From: Cognatiyoonia sp965661665
GTDB taxonomy: Bacteria; Pseudomonadota; Alphaproteobacteria; Rhodobacterales; Rhodobacteraceae
Length of the DNA stretch: 43,110 nucleotides
NCBI RefSeq assembly: GCF_965661665.1
Contig: NZ_CBFIEO010000019.1
Span: forward strand, 1 to 43,110
Direction of reading: 5' to 3'
The translations under genes were made by a program, and so were the position numbers. Below are positions 34,034 to 42,855 of the stretch, one piece after another; position 1 is the stretch's first letter; every line of letters starts with the position of its first letter. The notes below the pieces were generated by a model. That model did not search any database, was not told the DNA's origin, and saw only the letters and a list, made by a program, of their open reading frames with translations.

Positions 34034-34324
34034 GTGCATGAATTGGCGAGCCACTTCGCCCATTGCCCGTTCCCTGCAAGCGCTGCAAGGACTGTCTACG
34101 GCTTTTTCTGCCTCGACGCGCAGGAGCTCGATCAAGATGTCATCGCTCATTTTGCCACGACGGAAAAGGTGGTGGTTCACGGCCATACGGTCTGGCTGCA
34201 CGCGCCAGATGGCTTTGGTGCCTCGAAACTGGCGGAGAACTTCCACCGCGCTGTGACCGGCACAACCTACACGGCCCGCAATCTTAACATGATCGACAAA
34301 CTCGTGGACATGAGCCGCGATTGA
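34034..34324 (+). pseudogene. DUF1697 protein, C-terminal fragment
   Basis: The plus-strand frame reads HELASHFAHCPFP, then VYGFFCLDAQELDQDVIAHF, VVVHGHTVWLHAPDGFGASK and TARNLNMIDKLVDMSRD. This is the C-terminal half of DUF1697 proteins, which end with a WLPDGIGRSKL-type strand and a TARNWNTVTKL helix. The N-terminal half (RGVNVGG region) is absent. It abuts the PEP-mutase-family fragment on the opposite strand, so one deletion seems to have removed the 5' ends of two divergent genes. Confidence 0.72.
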
Positions 34325-34466
34325 GGCTACCAAACCATTCATGAAAAAGAGCTGCACCCTTATTTGCTGCATTTTGACCTGCTGACATCGTCGCGGGCCG
34401 CTTTTTCACGTTTCACTCATTCGCTGAACTCGCTAAGCCCGCAGGGACAGCTTGCGCGTGAAAGAC

Positions 34467-35834
34467 ATGACCGAGATCAAACTTCATAACACCAAGACCC
34501 GACGGAAAGAGGTCTTTGAGCCGATCGACCCGCAGAATGTGCGCATGTATCTGTGTGGACCAACAGTTTACGACCGCGCGCACCTTGGGAATGCCCGAAA
34601 TGTGCTGATGTTTGATGTGCTCTTTCGGCTTTTCCGGCATGTCTACGGCGCAGAGCATGTCACATATGTTCGCAACTTCACCGACGTCGATGACAAGATT
34701 AACGCCAAGGCGGCAGAGACGGGCCGCCCGATCCGTGTCATCACGGACGAGACGATCGGCTGGTATCATGATGATATGGATGCGCTGGGCGCGTTGCGAC
34801 CGACCCATGAACCGCGCGCGACGGAGTATATTCAGGAAATGGTCGAAATGATCGACACCTTGACCGCCAAAGGTCACGCTTATGAGGCGGAAGGCCATGT
34901 ATTGTTCGCTGTGTCCACGGACCCTGAGTATGGCTCGCTCTCCGGTCGGTCTGTTGATGATATGATCGCAGGGGCCCGTGTGGAGGTTGCGCCTTACAAG
35001 CGCGACCCAATGGATTTCGTGCTCTGGAAGCCCTCGGACTTAGATACACCTGGCTGGGACAGTCCGTGGGGAAGAGGTCGCCCCGGATGGCACATCGAGT
35101 GCTCTGCTATGTCCAAAGAGTTGCTGGGGGAGACCTTTGACATCCACGGCGGTGGTAACGACCTGCAATTCCCGCACCACGAGAACGAGATCGCGCAAAG
35201 CCGTTGCGCCCATCCAGAGAGCGACTTCGCCAAGGTTTGGCTGCACAACGACATGTTGCAGGTCGAAGGCAAGAAGATGTCTAAGTCGCTTGGGAACTTC
35301 TTCACCGTACGCGATTTGTTGGATCAGGGCGTGCCGGGAGAGGTGATCCGTTTCGTTTTCCTATCGACGCACTACAGCAAGCCGATGGATTGGACCGAGA
35401 AGAAGCGCGAAGGGGCGGAGAAGACGTTAAGGAAGTGGTACGCGCAAGTTGACGGTCAGTCGGTTGGTGAGGTTCCAGACACTGTCTTGTCTGCTGTTTC
35501 AAATGATCTGAACACAGCCGGTGCATTGGCAGAATTGCACAAACTGTCGTCTAGCAATGAGGCGGCAGCGCTCGCCGCATCAATGAAAATGCTTGGCTTG
35601 TTTATCGGCGCGGCGCCTGATTGGGCGGCAGTTTCAGATGTTGACTTGTCAGCTCTTGAGGCGGCGTTGTCTGATGCTCGCAATGTGGCGATGGAGACGA
35701 AGGACTTTTCTAAAGTTGACGCCTTGAAGGCGACTTTGCTCGACGCTGGCGTAGAGGTTCAAATGAGCAAAGAGGGCGTCACTCTAAAGCCCAGTCCAAA
35801 GTTTGACCCTTCCAAACTGGAGGTCTTGCTATGA
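34467..35834 (+). CDS. cysS: Cysteine-tRNA ligase
   Basis: This 455-residue class I synthetase charges tRNA-Cys. Cys30 in YLCGPTVYD is a zinc ligand. The HIGH motif is HLGN (39-42). GWHIECSAMSKELLG near 210 and HGGGNDLQFPHHENE near 230 complete the zinc/amino-acid site, and KKMSKSLGNF is near 270. The ATG at 34467 has GAAAG before it; a TTG five codons earlier is less likely. Its stop overlaps a small ORF by four bases (ATGA), which in turn overlaps cimA. Confidence 0.96.
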   Translation: MTEIKLHNTKTRRKEVFEPIDPQNVRMYLCGPTVYDRAHLGNARNVLMFDVLFRLFRHVYGAEHVTYVRNFTDVDDKINAKAAETGRPIRVITDETIGWYHDDMDALGALRPTHEPRATEYIQEMVEMIDTLTAKGHAYEAEGHVLFAVSTDPEYGSLSGRSVDDMIAGARVEVAPYKRDPMDFVLWKPSDLDTPGWDSPWGRGRPGWHIECSAMSKELLGETFDIHGGGNDLQFPHHENEIAQSRCAHPESDFAKVWLHNDMLQVEGKKMSKSLGNFFTVRDLLDQGVPGEVIRFVFLSTHYSKPMDWTEKKREGAEKTLRKWYAQVDGQSVGEVPDTVLSAVSNDLNTAGALAELHKLSSSNEAAALAASMKMLGLFIGAAPDWAAVSDVDLSALEAALSDARNVAMETKDFSKVDALKATLLDAGVEVQMSKEGVTLKPSPKFDPSKLEVLL

Positions 35835-35962
35835 GTGTCTTCCATCGAAACGATCGCGCACGCGCCGAGGGGGGGGGGAGCATCGCACCCGCCCTGGGGG
35901 GCGGTGTGGGAGCGATCCGTGATTTGGGGCATCACGTGTATTTGGGAAGGGCAAGCCAATGA
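35831..35962 (+). CDS. 43-residue ORF bridging cysS and cimA, with a G10 tract
   Basis: An ATG sharing four bases with the cysS stop (ATGA) opens a 43-residue frame, MSVFHRNDRARAEGGGSIAP then ALGGGVGAIRDLGHHVYLGR, whose TGA shares four bases with the cimA ATG. The double ATGA joint suggests real translation in the cysS-cimA transcript. Ten consecutive G at 35869-35878 encode the GGG stretch; slippage there would change whether ribosomes reach the cimA start. ATCGC/GCGAT with CCGCCC/GGGCGG can form a hairpin at about 35880-35915. I do not recognise a family. Confidence 0.35.
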   Translation: MSVFHRNDRARAEGGGSIAPALGGGVGAIRDLGHHVYLGRASQ

Positions 35963-37578
35963 CCAAAGACCGCCTCTACCTTTTTGACACCACCCTCCGC
36001 GATGGGCAGCAAACCCAAGGGGTGCAGTTCTCCACGGACGAAAAAATCCAGATCGCCAAGATGCTGGATGACCTTGGCGTCGATTACATCGAAGGTGGTT
36101 GGCCAGGGGCCAATCCAACGGACAGCGATTTCTTCAATGCCGCTCCCGAAACCCGCGCGACAATGACCGCTTTCGGCATGACCAAACGCGTTGGGCGCTC
36201 GGCGGAGAATGACGATGTCCTCGCCGCCGTTCTGAATGCCGGAACACCTGCGGTGTGCCTTGTCGGTAAATCCTCCGACTTTCATGTCACCGACGCGCTG
36301 GGCATCACGCTGGAGGAGAACACCGAAAATCTCACCGCGTCCTTTGCTCACCTTAAGGCGAAAAAACGCGAGGCGCTTTTTGACGCAGAACATTTCTTTG
36401 ACGGTTACAAGTCGGATCCAGACTATGCGCTGAACGCGATCCATGCAGCCTACGACGCAGGCTGTCGCTGGATTGTGCTTTGCGACACCAACGGCGGAAC
36501 GATGCCGCATGAGGTGAGCGAGATCGTAACCAAAGTAATCGAAAGCGGCATCCCTGGTGATCACCTCGGCATCCACACCCATAATGATACGGAGAACGCG
36601 GTTGCCAATACGCTGGCAGCGGTCCTTGCGGGCGCGCGCCAAATCCATGGCACGCTCAACGGACTTGGTGAACGCTGTGGCAACGCCAACCTGACAACGC
36701 TCATCCCGATATTGAGGTTGAAAGAGCCATTCGCCAGCCAGTTCGAGACCGGCGTATCCGATACGGCGCTTAAGGGCCTTTTGCCTGCGTCGCGGATGCT
36801 TGATGACATCCTGAACCGCGTACCTGTGAAACAAGCGCCGTTTGTTGGGGCCTCTGCCTTTGCGCATAAGGCTGGGCTGCACGCAAGTGCGATCCTGAAA
36901 GACCCGACCACCTACGAACATGTTGATCCTTCGAGCATCGGCAATTCCCGCATCGTGCCTATGTCAAACCAAGCAGGGCAATCAAATCTGCGCGAACGGC
37001 TCGCCAAAGCAGGAATCGAGGTGGCCAAAGACGATCCGGCCCTGCCGCGCATCCTTGAACGCATCAAAGTGAAAGAGGCGGAGGGCTATTCCTACGACAC
37101 CGCGCAAGCCTCTTTCGAGCTTTTGGCGCGGGAGGAATTGGGTCTGTTGCCATCTTTCTTTGAGGTGAAGCGCTACCGCGTCACGGTGGAGCGTCGCAAA
37201 AACAAGAAGAATGAGATGGTGTCGCTCTCCGAGGCGGTTGTGGCCGTGAAGATGGGCGAGGATCGGATGCTGAACGTCAGCGACAGCCTGAGCGATGACG
37301 GCCAAGACCAAGGTCCGGTGAACGCGCTCGGTCGCGCGCTTAGTAAAGACTTGGGCAAATACCAAAGCTACATCGAAGACCTGAAGCTGGTGGACTATAA
37401 GGTGCGGATTACCAACGGCGGGATTGAAGCTGTGACCCGCGTTATCATCGACAGCGAAGACGATCAGGGCCATCGTTGGTCCACGGTCGGGGTCAGCGCG
37501 AACATCGTTGATGCGTCGTTTGAGGCGCTGGTGGATGCGATCAATTGGAAACTGATCCGCGTCGGGGCCAAGGCTTGA
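35959..37578 (+). CDS. cimA: Citramalate synthase
   Basis: CimA condenses pyruvate and acetyl-CoA to (R)-citramalate, a threonine-independent route to 2-oxobutyrate and isoleucine. The 539-residue protein has the DRE-TIM signature LFDTTLRDGQQTQGVQFS (residues 8-25), YIEGGWPGANPTD near 38, LGIHTHNDTENAVANT near 210, GTLNGLGERCGNANL near 230 and AFAHKAGLHASAI near 302, then a C-terminal LeuA-type regulatory domain. YIEGGWPGANP distinguishes CimA from 2-isopropylmalate synthase. The ATG has AAGGG before it. The next gene starts on its stop. Confidence 0.95.
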   Translation: MTKDRLYLFDTTLRDGQQTQGVQFSTDEKIQIAKMLDDLGVDYIEGGWPGANPTDSDFFNAAPETRATMTAFGMTKRVGRSAENDDVLAAVLNAGTPAVCLVGKSSDFHVTDALGITLEENTENLTASFAHLKAKKREALFDAEHFFDGYKSDPDYALNAIHAAYDAGCRWIVLCDTNGGTMPHEVSEIVTKVIESGIPGDHLGIHTHNDTENAVANTLAAVLAGARQIHGTLNGLGERCGNANLTTLIPILRLKEPFASQFETGVSDTALKGLLPASRMLDDILNRVPVKQAPFVGASAFAHKAGLHASAILKDPTTYEHVDPSSIGNSRIVPMSNQAGQSNLRERLAKAGIEVAKDDPALPRILERIKVKEAEGYSYDTAQASFELLAREELGLLPSFFEVKRYRVTVERRKNKKNEMVSLSEAVVAVKMGEDRMLNVSDSLSDDGQDQGPVNALGRALSKDLGKYQSYIEDLKLVDYKVRITNGGIEAVTRVIIDSEDDQGHRWSTVGVSANIVDASFEALVDAINWKLIRVGAKA

Positions 37579-38342
37579 GCTTTGAGGCCTGCGCTGCGCT
37601 CGTTGAACGGGGCGATCCTGATCGCTTCCGCGCGACAATGGCGGCTCCGTTAGAGGCGCGCCGCGTCTTGTTCCCACTCTACGCGTTCAATATTGAAGTG
37701 ACCCGCACGCCATGGGTGACGCAGGAGGCCATGATCGCAGAAATGCGTCTGCAATGGTGGCGCGATGCCTTAGAAGAAATCGGGCAGGGCGGCCCCGTGC
37801 GTAAGCACGAGGTTGTCGATGAACTGGCCAAAATCCTCGATCAAGATGCCTGCGCTCAATTGGATGCGTTGGTCGCCGCGCGGCGTTGGGACATCTATTC
37901 CGACCCGTTCGAGGATGTCGCCCATTTTGACGAATATATTCATGCGACATCAAGCAATCTTATGACGGTTGCAGTGAACGCCCTTGGGGCTGCAGATCAA
38001 GAGGCCGTGCGCCTTGTTGGATTCGCCTCCGGCATCGCAAACCTCTTCCGCGCGATCCCTGCGTTGGAAGAAGCAGGCCGCAAACCGCTTGTCGATGGCC
38101 GCGCGGTGGCCGTGCGGACGTTGGCAGAACGTGGGCTGGAATGCCTTAAACGGGCGCGGTCGATGAAACAGGGTATCTCGAAAGCAGCGGCCCCCGCGTT
38201 ATCGCCCGCGTTTTTAGCGAAACCCACGTTGGAACAGGCGCTGAAGTCGCCAGAACTGGTTGCAAACGGGGGACTCGGCCTCGGCCCAGCTCGTGAAAGT
38301 CTGCGATTTGCGCATGTGTCGCTGTGGGGCTGGTGGCGTTGA
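37575..38342 (+). CDS. Squalene/phytoene synthase-like protein (NDUFAF6-like)
   Basis: This 255-residue all-helical protein belongs to the squalene/phytoene synthase superfamily: FPLYAFNIEVTRTPW near 33, EMRLQWWRDALEEI near 56, FDEYIHATSSNLM near 122 and LVGFASGIANLFRAIP near 152. The second Asp-rich motif of true synthases is not evident, and short alphaproteobacterial members of this type resemble the complex I assembly factor NDUFAF6, so it may not make phytoene. The start is taken as TTG overlapping the cimA stop (TTGA); an ATG at 37545 is an alternative. No crt genes are nearby. Confidence 0.82.
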   Translation: MSFEACAALVERGDPDRFRATMAAPLEARRVLFPLYAFNIEVTRTPWVTQEAMIAEMRLQWWRDALEEIGQGGPVRKHEVVDELAKILDQDACAQLDALVAARRWDIYSDPFEDVAHFDEYIHATSSNLMTVAVNALGAADQEAVRLVGFASGIANLFRAIPALEEAGRKPLVDGRAVAVRTLAERGLECLKRARSMKQGISKAAAPALSPAFLAKPTLEQALKSPELVANGGLGLGPARESLRFAHVSLWGWWR

Positions 38343-38346
38343 CCGC

Positions 38347-39558
38347 CTATGCAGGGCGTCTGGACCGCATTGCCAACCAACCCAAAGACCACGCCGCCAA
38401 TACCAAGAACGGCACCATCGCATAGTTAACGGCATTCCAACCCTCAACAGGGTCGCCGCCAGAGCAATTCATCAGGCCGCCCGACGCCAACGACGCGACC
38501 GTCACCAAGCCATAGACCAACATGTCGTTCATGCCTTGCACTGCGCCACGTTCGTCTGGGGAATGGGCGCTGGAGAGCATTGTTGTCGCGCCGATAAACC
38601 CGAAGTTCCAGCCGAGGCCGAGCAGGATAAGCGCGACAAAGAAGTTGCCAAGCGCCACGCCGGACAGGGCCACAATGCCTGCCGCGGCCAAAATTGCGAT
38701 GCCAGCGCCAATGATCTTTTCAACGCCAAACCGCGCAATCAAATGCCCCGTGAAGAACGACGGTGCGAACATGGCTAGCACATGCGCGGACACGATGTCA
38801 TTGGCGTTGTTCCGGGTAAAGTTGCAGCCAACAACGGCCAATGGGGTCGAGGTCATGACGAGATTCATCAAAGCGTAGCTGACCATCGCGCAGATGATGG
38901 CGACAAGGATCCTTGGGTCGCGCAACAGCTCGATCCGTGTGCGAGACTTTGCAGTTGCCTGCACGCGGTCTGCGACGCGCGTTGGCAGATCAAGGAAGAT
39001 GAATAGTGCCATGCCAACCAGGTTCAACATCACAACAGCGGCATAGGTGCCAAGGAACGGGACAACAGAATAGCCTTCGACCAGTTTATTCAGTTGAGGC
39101 CCAATCACTGCCGACAAGAGCCCACCGGCGAGAACGTAGGAAATGGCCTTGGGACGAAACGTTTCGGAGGCACGGTCAATCGCGGCGAAGCGATAAAACC
39201 CTTGGGCGGACATGTAGATGCCGGTGAAATAGGACCCGACCAGCAAGAGCGTGAAGGATGAGACACAGAGCCCATAGGCCGAAACCGCCGCCCCGAACGC
39301 ACCTGCCAAGGCGCCGATATAAAAACCAATCTTCCGCCCGCTCCGTTGCATCAATAGCGAGATCCATGGGGCAGTGTTCATGGAACCGAAGACAATGACG
39401 GAGATGGGCAAGGTCGCAAGGCAGATGTTGGGCGCCAACATGCCGCCCGCGAGACCGCCAACGACAAAGATCATGGGCATCTGCGCGCCAAGGATCGCTT
39501 GCGCCGCCACAAGGATCAGCACGTTGCGCCGCGCGATGGTGTCGTTAATCTCACTCAT
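38347..39558 (-). CDS. Major facilitator superfamily transporter
   Basis: This 403-residue inner-membrane protein has about twelve hydrophobic segments with the central cytoplasmic loop RVADRVQATAKSRTRIELLRDPR near residue 200. The loop after TM2 (MQRSGRKIGFY) is a weak MFS motif A, and FGFIGATTMLSSAHSPDERGAVQGM near 335 is typical of drug/metabolite MFS carriers. The ATG at 39558-39556 (MSEINDTIARRN) is chosen over one twelve codons upstream. The substrate is unknown. It converges on the phytoene-synthase-like gene with a four-base gap and follows cobB by 42 bases. Confidence 0.88.
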   Translation of the reverse strand: MSEINDTIARRNVLILVAAQAILGAQMPMIFVVGGLAGGMLAPNICLATLPISVIVFGSMNTAPWISLLMQRSGRKIGFYIGALAGAFGAAVSAYGLCVSSFTLLLVGSYFTGIYMSAQGFYRFAAIDRASETFRPKAISYVLAGGLLSAVIGPQLNKLVEGYSVVPFLGTYAAVVMLNLVGMALFIFLDLPTRVADRVQATAKSRTRIELLRDPRILVAIICAMVSYALMNLVMTSTPLAVVGCNFTRNNANDIVSAHVLAMFAPSFFTGHLIARFGVEKIIGAGIAILAAAGIVALSGVALGNFFVALILLGLGWNFGFIGATTMLSSAHSPDERGAVQGMNDMLVYGLVTVASLASGGLMNCSGGDPVEGWNAVNYAMVPFLVLAAWSLGWLAMRSRRPA

Positions 39559-39600
39559 GACGCCTCGGTATCCCGCCGGTGCGGGAGTGTCCATTGGCGA

Positions 39601-40863
39601 TCAGGCGCGGTCGATCACATGTGCAAAGCTGCCTGAAACATTGCAGTTGATAAGACCCATCGCAGGCAGTTGCGTGCCTTCTGCATCGGAGGCTTCGAAC
39701 AGGGGTGGACCATCGGCCTTTAGGGTGCTGGCATAATGGAATTCATGCCCCTTCCAATTGCCATCAAAGGGGCCATGTGCCGCAGTCAAATAATGGTACC
39801 CGAGGTGGAGCTTTCGCTTGGCAAACGACGTCTCCAACCTCAACAATCCCGCCATCTTGTGAGGGGTGCCGTCCGCGTCGGTCAGGGCGTCGCCCAAAAC
39901 CATATAGCCACCACACTCCCCATAAACGGGTCGTGTTGCGGCGTGGTCGCGCAGGCTGTCTAGGAATATGGTGTTGGACGCGAGGCGTCCCGCATGAAGT
40001 TCCGGATACCCGCCTGGCAGAAAGACAAAATCAAAATCTGGCACAGCCTCATCCGCAAGCGGGGAGAACTGGGAAACCTCCGCTCCTGCGGTGCGCCAGT
40101 CGTTCAGGATATGCGGGTAGGCGAAGGCGAAGGCTTCGTCCTGTGCAACAGCAATCCTTTGGGCGGGTGGGGCGATCGCGGGGCAGTTTCCGCCGGCAGG
40201 CAGTGGGGACAGGAGGGCTTCAATTGCCTCAAGATCAACGCAAGCTTCGACCTTATCGACCACGGCATTCAGGAATTGCTCCAATTTCGGATGCTCCGCT
40301 GCTTGCACCAGCCCCAAATGGCGGGACGGATGGGTCAAACTGCTGTCGCGCATGAAGACACCAAAGATTGGAACTCCCAACGGCGCCAGCGCCCGTTCCA
40401 GCATCTTGGCATGTCGGGGGGAGCCGACTTTGTTCAGGATAACGCCAGCGATGGTCACGTTTGGATCATGGTTCGCAAATCCACTGACCAACGCGGCCAC
40501 AGATTGCGCCATGTGCGCCGCATCGACCACAAGCACAACAGGCACCTCTAGCATGCGCGCAAGGTCTGCACAGGCCCCTTTGCCATCGGGCGGTGCCCCG
40601 TCAAATAGGCCCATCGCGCCCTCAATTATGAGCGGTGTTGAACCAGCTGCGAGCGACCCAATCCGCGCTTCCGACATCGCCCAAGCATCGAGGTTGAAGC
40701 ACTCTAGCCCACTTGCAGCAGCATGAAAGCGCGGGTCGATGTAATCAGGGCCAGATTTGGCCCCACGCACTGTGTGGCCGCGCCTTACCAGCGCTCGCAG
40801 TAGCCCCAAAGTTATTGTGGTTTTGCCGCTGCCGGACCCCGGCGCAGCGATCAGAAAGCTCAT
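39601..40863 (-). CDS. cobB: (Hydrogeno)cobyrinic acid a,c-diamide synthase
   Basis: This 420-residue enzyme amidates the a and c side chains of (hydrogeno)cobyrinic acid in B12 synthesis. The P-loop is APGSGSGKTTITLG (residues 7-20), followed by KSGPDYIDPRFH and LIIEGAMGLFDG near 80. A class I glutaminase domain in the second half has the nucleophile in VYGECGGYMVLGDAL near 320 and later KGHEFHYAS. Length fits the family. It overlaps cobA by four bases. Confidence 0.94.
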   Translation of the reverse strand: MSFLIAAPGSGSGKTTITLGLLRALVRRGHTVRGAKSGPDYIDPRFHAAASGLECFNLDAWAMSEARIGSLAAGSTPLIIEGAMGLFDGAPPDGKGACADLARMLEVPVVLVVDAAHMAQSVAALVSGFANHDPNVTIAGVILNKVGSPRHAKMLERALAPLGVPIFGVFMRDSSLTHPSRHLGLVQAAEHPKLEQFLNAVVDKVEACVDLEAIEALLSPLPAGGNCPAIAPPAQRIAVAQDEAFAFAYPHILNDWRTAGAEVSQFSPLADEAVPDFDFVFLPGGYPELHAGRLASNTIFLDSLRDHAATRPVYGECGGYMVLGDALTDADGTPHKMAGLLRLETSFAKRKLHLGYHYLTAAHGPFDGNWKGHEFHYASTLKADGPPLFEASDAEGTQLPAMGLINCNVSGSFAHVIDRA

Positions 40864-41711
40864 GCGCTCTCAGCCGGTTTTCCGCGCTCCAGCGGGTCAA
40901 GATTGCGTGGCGCGTCACCCGCGGCCATGCCTTGCCAATCGAGGACCTGCCGCATCAGCACAGAGCGACCAACGCAGATGATCGACGGTGGCTCCATCCC
41001 CGTGCGGGTGATGTCATCGACAACCGTACCAAGGGTGGTTTCCAGCACCTTCTGATCTTCTGTTGTCGCCGTGCTCACCACAGCGACAGGCTCTGCCAGA
41101 CTGCGCCCCGCCTTGATCAATTCGCCTGCGATATGGGCGATGTGCTTCATGCCCATATAAATGACGATGACTTGCGATCCGCGGGAGATGCTCGGCCAGT
41201 CGAGCGATCCCGTGACGTTGCCGGATTGGTCGTGGCCAGTCACAAACGTCACAGACTGGTTCACGTCGCGGTGGGTCACAGGAATACCAGCATAGGCCAA
41301 CCCACCGATACCTGCGGAAACACCCGGAATAATGCGAATAGGAATGCCGTGCTGCACAAGGGTCTGTGCTTCTTCACCGCCGCGCCCGAACACAAACGGA
41401 TCGCCACCTTTAAGGCGCAACACCCGCTTGCCCGCCCGTGCCAGATCAACGAGCCGGAGGGATATATCACGTTGCTTGGCGCTCGGCTTGCCACCGCGCT
41501 TGCCGGCATAGATATGCTCCGCTTGCGACGCCCATGTCAAAATGGTCTGCTGCACCAGTGCGTCATAAATCACAACATCGGCCTGCTTCAGCGCATTGAG
41601 AGCGTGGAGCGTCAAAAGCCCTGGATCGCCTGGACCAGCACCGCATAGCCAGACCCATCCCGGCTCCATCTTGGGCCAGCTGTGATCGGGAAGAGGGGCA
41701 GCTTCTAACAT
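40860..41711 (-). CDS. cobA: Uroporphyrinogen-III C-methyltransferase (SUMT)
   Basis: This 283-residue SAM enzyme methylates uroporphyrinogen III at C2 and C7, the entry to siroheme and cobalamin. Signatures are LCGAGPGDPGLLTLHAL (residues 22-38), RLKGGDPFVFGRGGEEAQTL near 115, IPGVSAGIGGLAYAGIPVTHRD near 140 and VIVIYMGMKHI near 185. It is not fused to CysG-type oxidase domains. The ATG at 41711-41709 is followed at once by the domain; the longer upstream frame is antisense to cbiD. CATTAT eight bases before the ATG could be a -10 of a leaderless transcript. Confidence 0.94.
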   Translation of the reverse strand: MLEAAPLPDHSWPKMEPGWVWLCGAGPGDPGLLTLHALNALKQADVVIYDALVQQTILTWASQAEHIYAGKRGGKPSAKQRDISLRLVDLARAGKRVLRLKGGDPFVFGRGGEEAQTLVQHGIPIRIIPGVSAGIGGLAYAGIPVTHRDVNQSVTFVTGHDQSGNVTGSLDWPSISRGSQVIVIYMGMKHIAHIAGELIKAGRSLAEPVAVVSTATTEDQKVLETTLGTVVDDITRTGMEPPSIICVGRSVLMRQVLDWQGMAAGDAPRNLDPLERGKPAESA

Positions 41712-41808
41712 GTTGCGATAATGACGGTTTGCTCCGTCGAAGGAAAGAGAACAAACGACACGCGATTTCGCATTGGCGGCATGACGTGGTGTTTCTATAG
41801 TCCGCTGG

Positions 41809-42855
41809 ATGACTGAGACGCCCAAAACCGAATTGCGCAAAGGCTGGACGACGGGTACCTGCGCCACCGCCGCCACGAAAGCGGCGTTGATCCGGCTTTG
41901 GGGCGTGGCGTTTCCCAGTAACGTCGGGATCACATTACCACGGGGGGAGACGCCGGAGTTTCCGCTGGCGTGGACCGATGTTGGCGATGGCTGGGCGGAG
42001 GTTGGGATTACCAAAGACGCCGGCGACGACCCAGATGTCACCCATGGAGCACTCATAATTGCGCGGGTGCGGGCTGTGGGCACAGGCGTGACGTTCAAAG
42101 CGGGTGAAGGCGTCGGTGTTGTGACCAAAGCAGGCTTGCCAATTGCGGTTGGGGAACCCTCTATCAATCCCGTGCCGCGCCAGATGATGACCGGCGTGGT
42201 GGAAGAGGTTGCAGAGGAATTCGGCAAGTCACCGAATGTCGAAATCACCGTCGCCATTCCCGACGGTGCGGAGATTGCCAAGAAGACGTGGAACCCGAGG
42301 TTGGGAATCGAAGGTGGTTTGTCGATCTTGGGGACGACAGGGATCGTGCGTCCATTCAGTTGCGCGGCATGGATCGCCTCCATCCATCGCGGGATTGATG
42401 TGGCGAATGCTGATGGGTTGTTGCATGTGGCGGGTTGCACGGGTGCGACATCTGAGCGTGTCGTACAGGGGCTGTACGGTTTGCCCGATCACGCGATGCT
42501 GGATATGGGCGATTTCTTGGGTGGGATGATGAAGTACATCGCCAAACATCCTGTGAAACGCCTGACAATCGGCGGTGGCCTTGGCAAGATCACCAAGGTC
42601 GCGCAGGGCGCGATCGATCTGCATTCTAGCCGATCTCAGGTTGATTTTGAGCGGCTGGCAAGGGATTTGAGCGCGCCGGAATTGGCAGGCGCAAACACCG
42701 CGCTGGAGGCGTACCAGCTGGTGCCCGCCTTGGCGGACAAGGCCGCGCAGGGGGCGGTTGCGCAAATCCGAGAGCGGTTTGATGGGGCGGCGGAGCACCT
42801 CGATGTGGTGGTCATCGATCGGGCTGGCGAAATCATAGCGAGGGCGGAGGGATGA
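41809..42855 (+). CDS. cbiD: Cobalt-precorrin-5B (C1)-methyltransferase
   Basis: CbiD methylates C1 with loss of the two-carbon fragment during corrin-ring synthesis. The 348-residue protein begins with the hallmark LRKGWTTGTCATAATKAAL (residues 9-27) and has GAEIAKKTWNPRLGIEGGLSILGTTG near 150-176 and GDFLGGMMKYIAKH near 235. No ribosome site precedes the ATG, and TATAGT at 41796-41801 is only seven bases upstream, so the mRNA may be leaderless. It is divergent from cobA and overlaps cobK by four bases. CbiD beside CobA and CobB is a mixed gene set; the window does not show cobF or cobG. Confidence 0.94.
   Translation: MTETPKTELRKGWTTGTCATAATKAALIRLWGVAFPSNVGITLPRGETPEFPLAWTDVGDGWAEVGITKDAGDDPDVTHGALIIARVRAVGTGVTFKAGEGVGVVTKAGLPIAVGEPSINPVPRQMMTGVVEEVAEEFGKSPNVEITVAIPDGAEIAKKTWNPRLGIEGGLSILGTTGIVRPFSCAAWIASIHRGIDVANADGLLHVAGCTGATSERVVQGLYGLPDHAMLDMGDFLGGMMKYIAKHPVKRLTIGGGLGKITKVAQGAIDLHSSRSQVDFERLARDLSAPELAGANTALEAYQLVPALADKAAQGAVAQIRERFDGAAEHLDVVVIDRAGEIIARAEG

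Noticed and set aside
35869..35878. G10 tract as a pure sequencing artefact
   Set aside because: Cannot be excluded, but the ORF frame through exactly ten G links both neighbours by ATGA overlaps, so it was kept as a finding.
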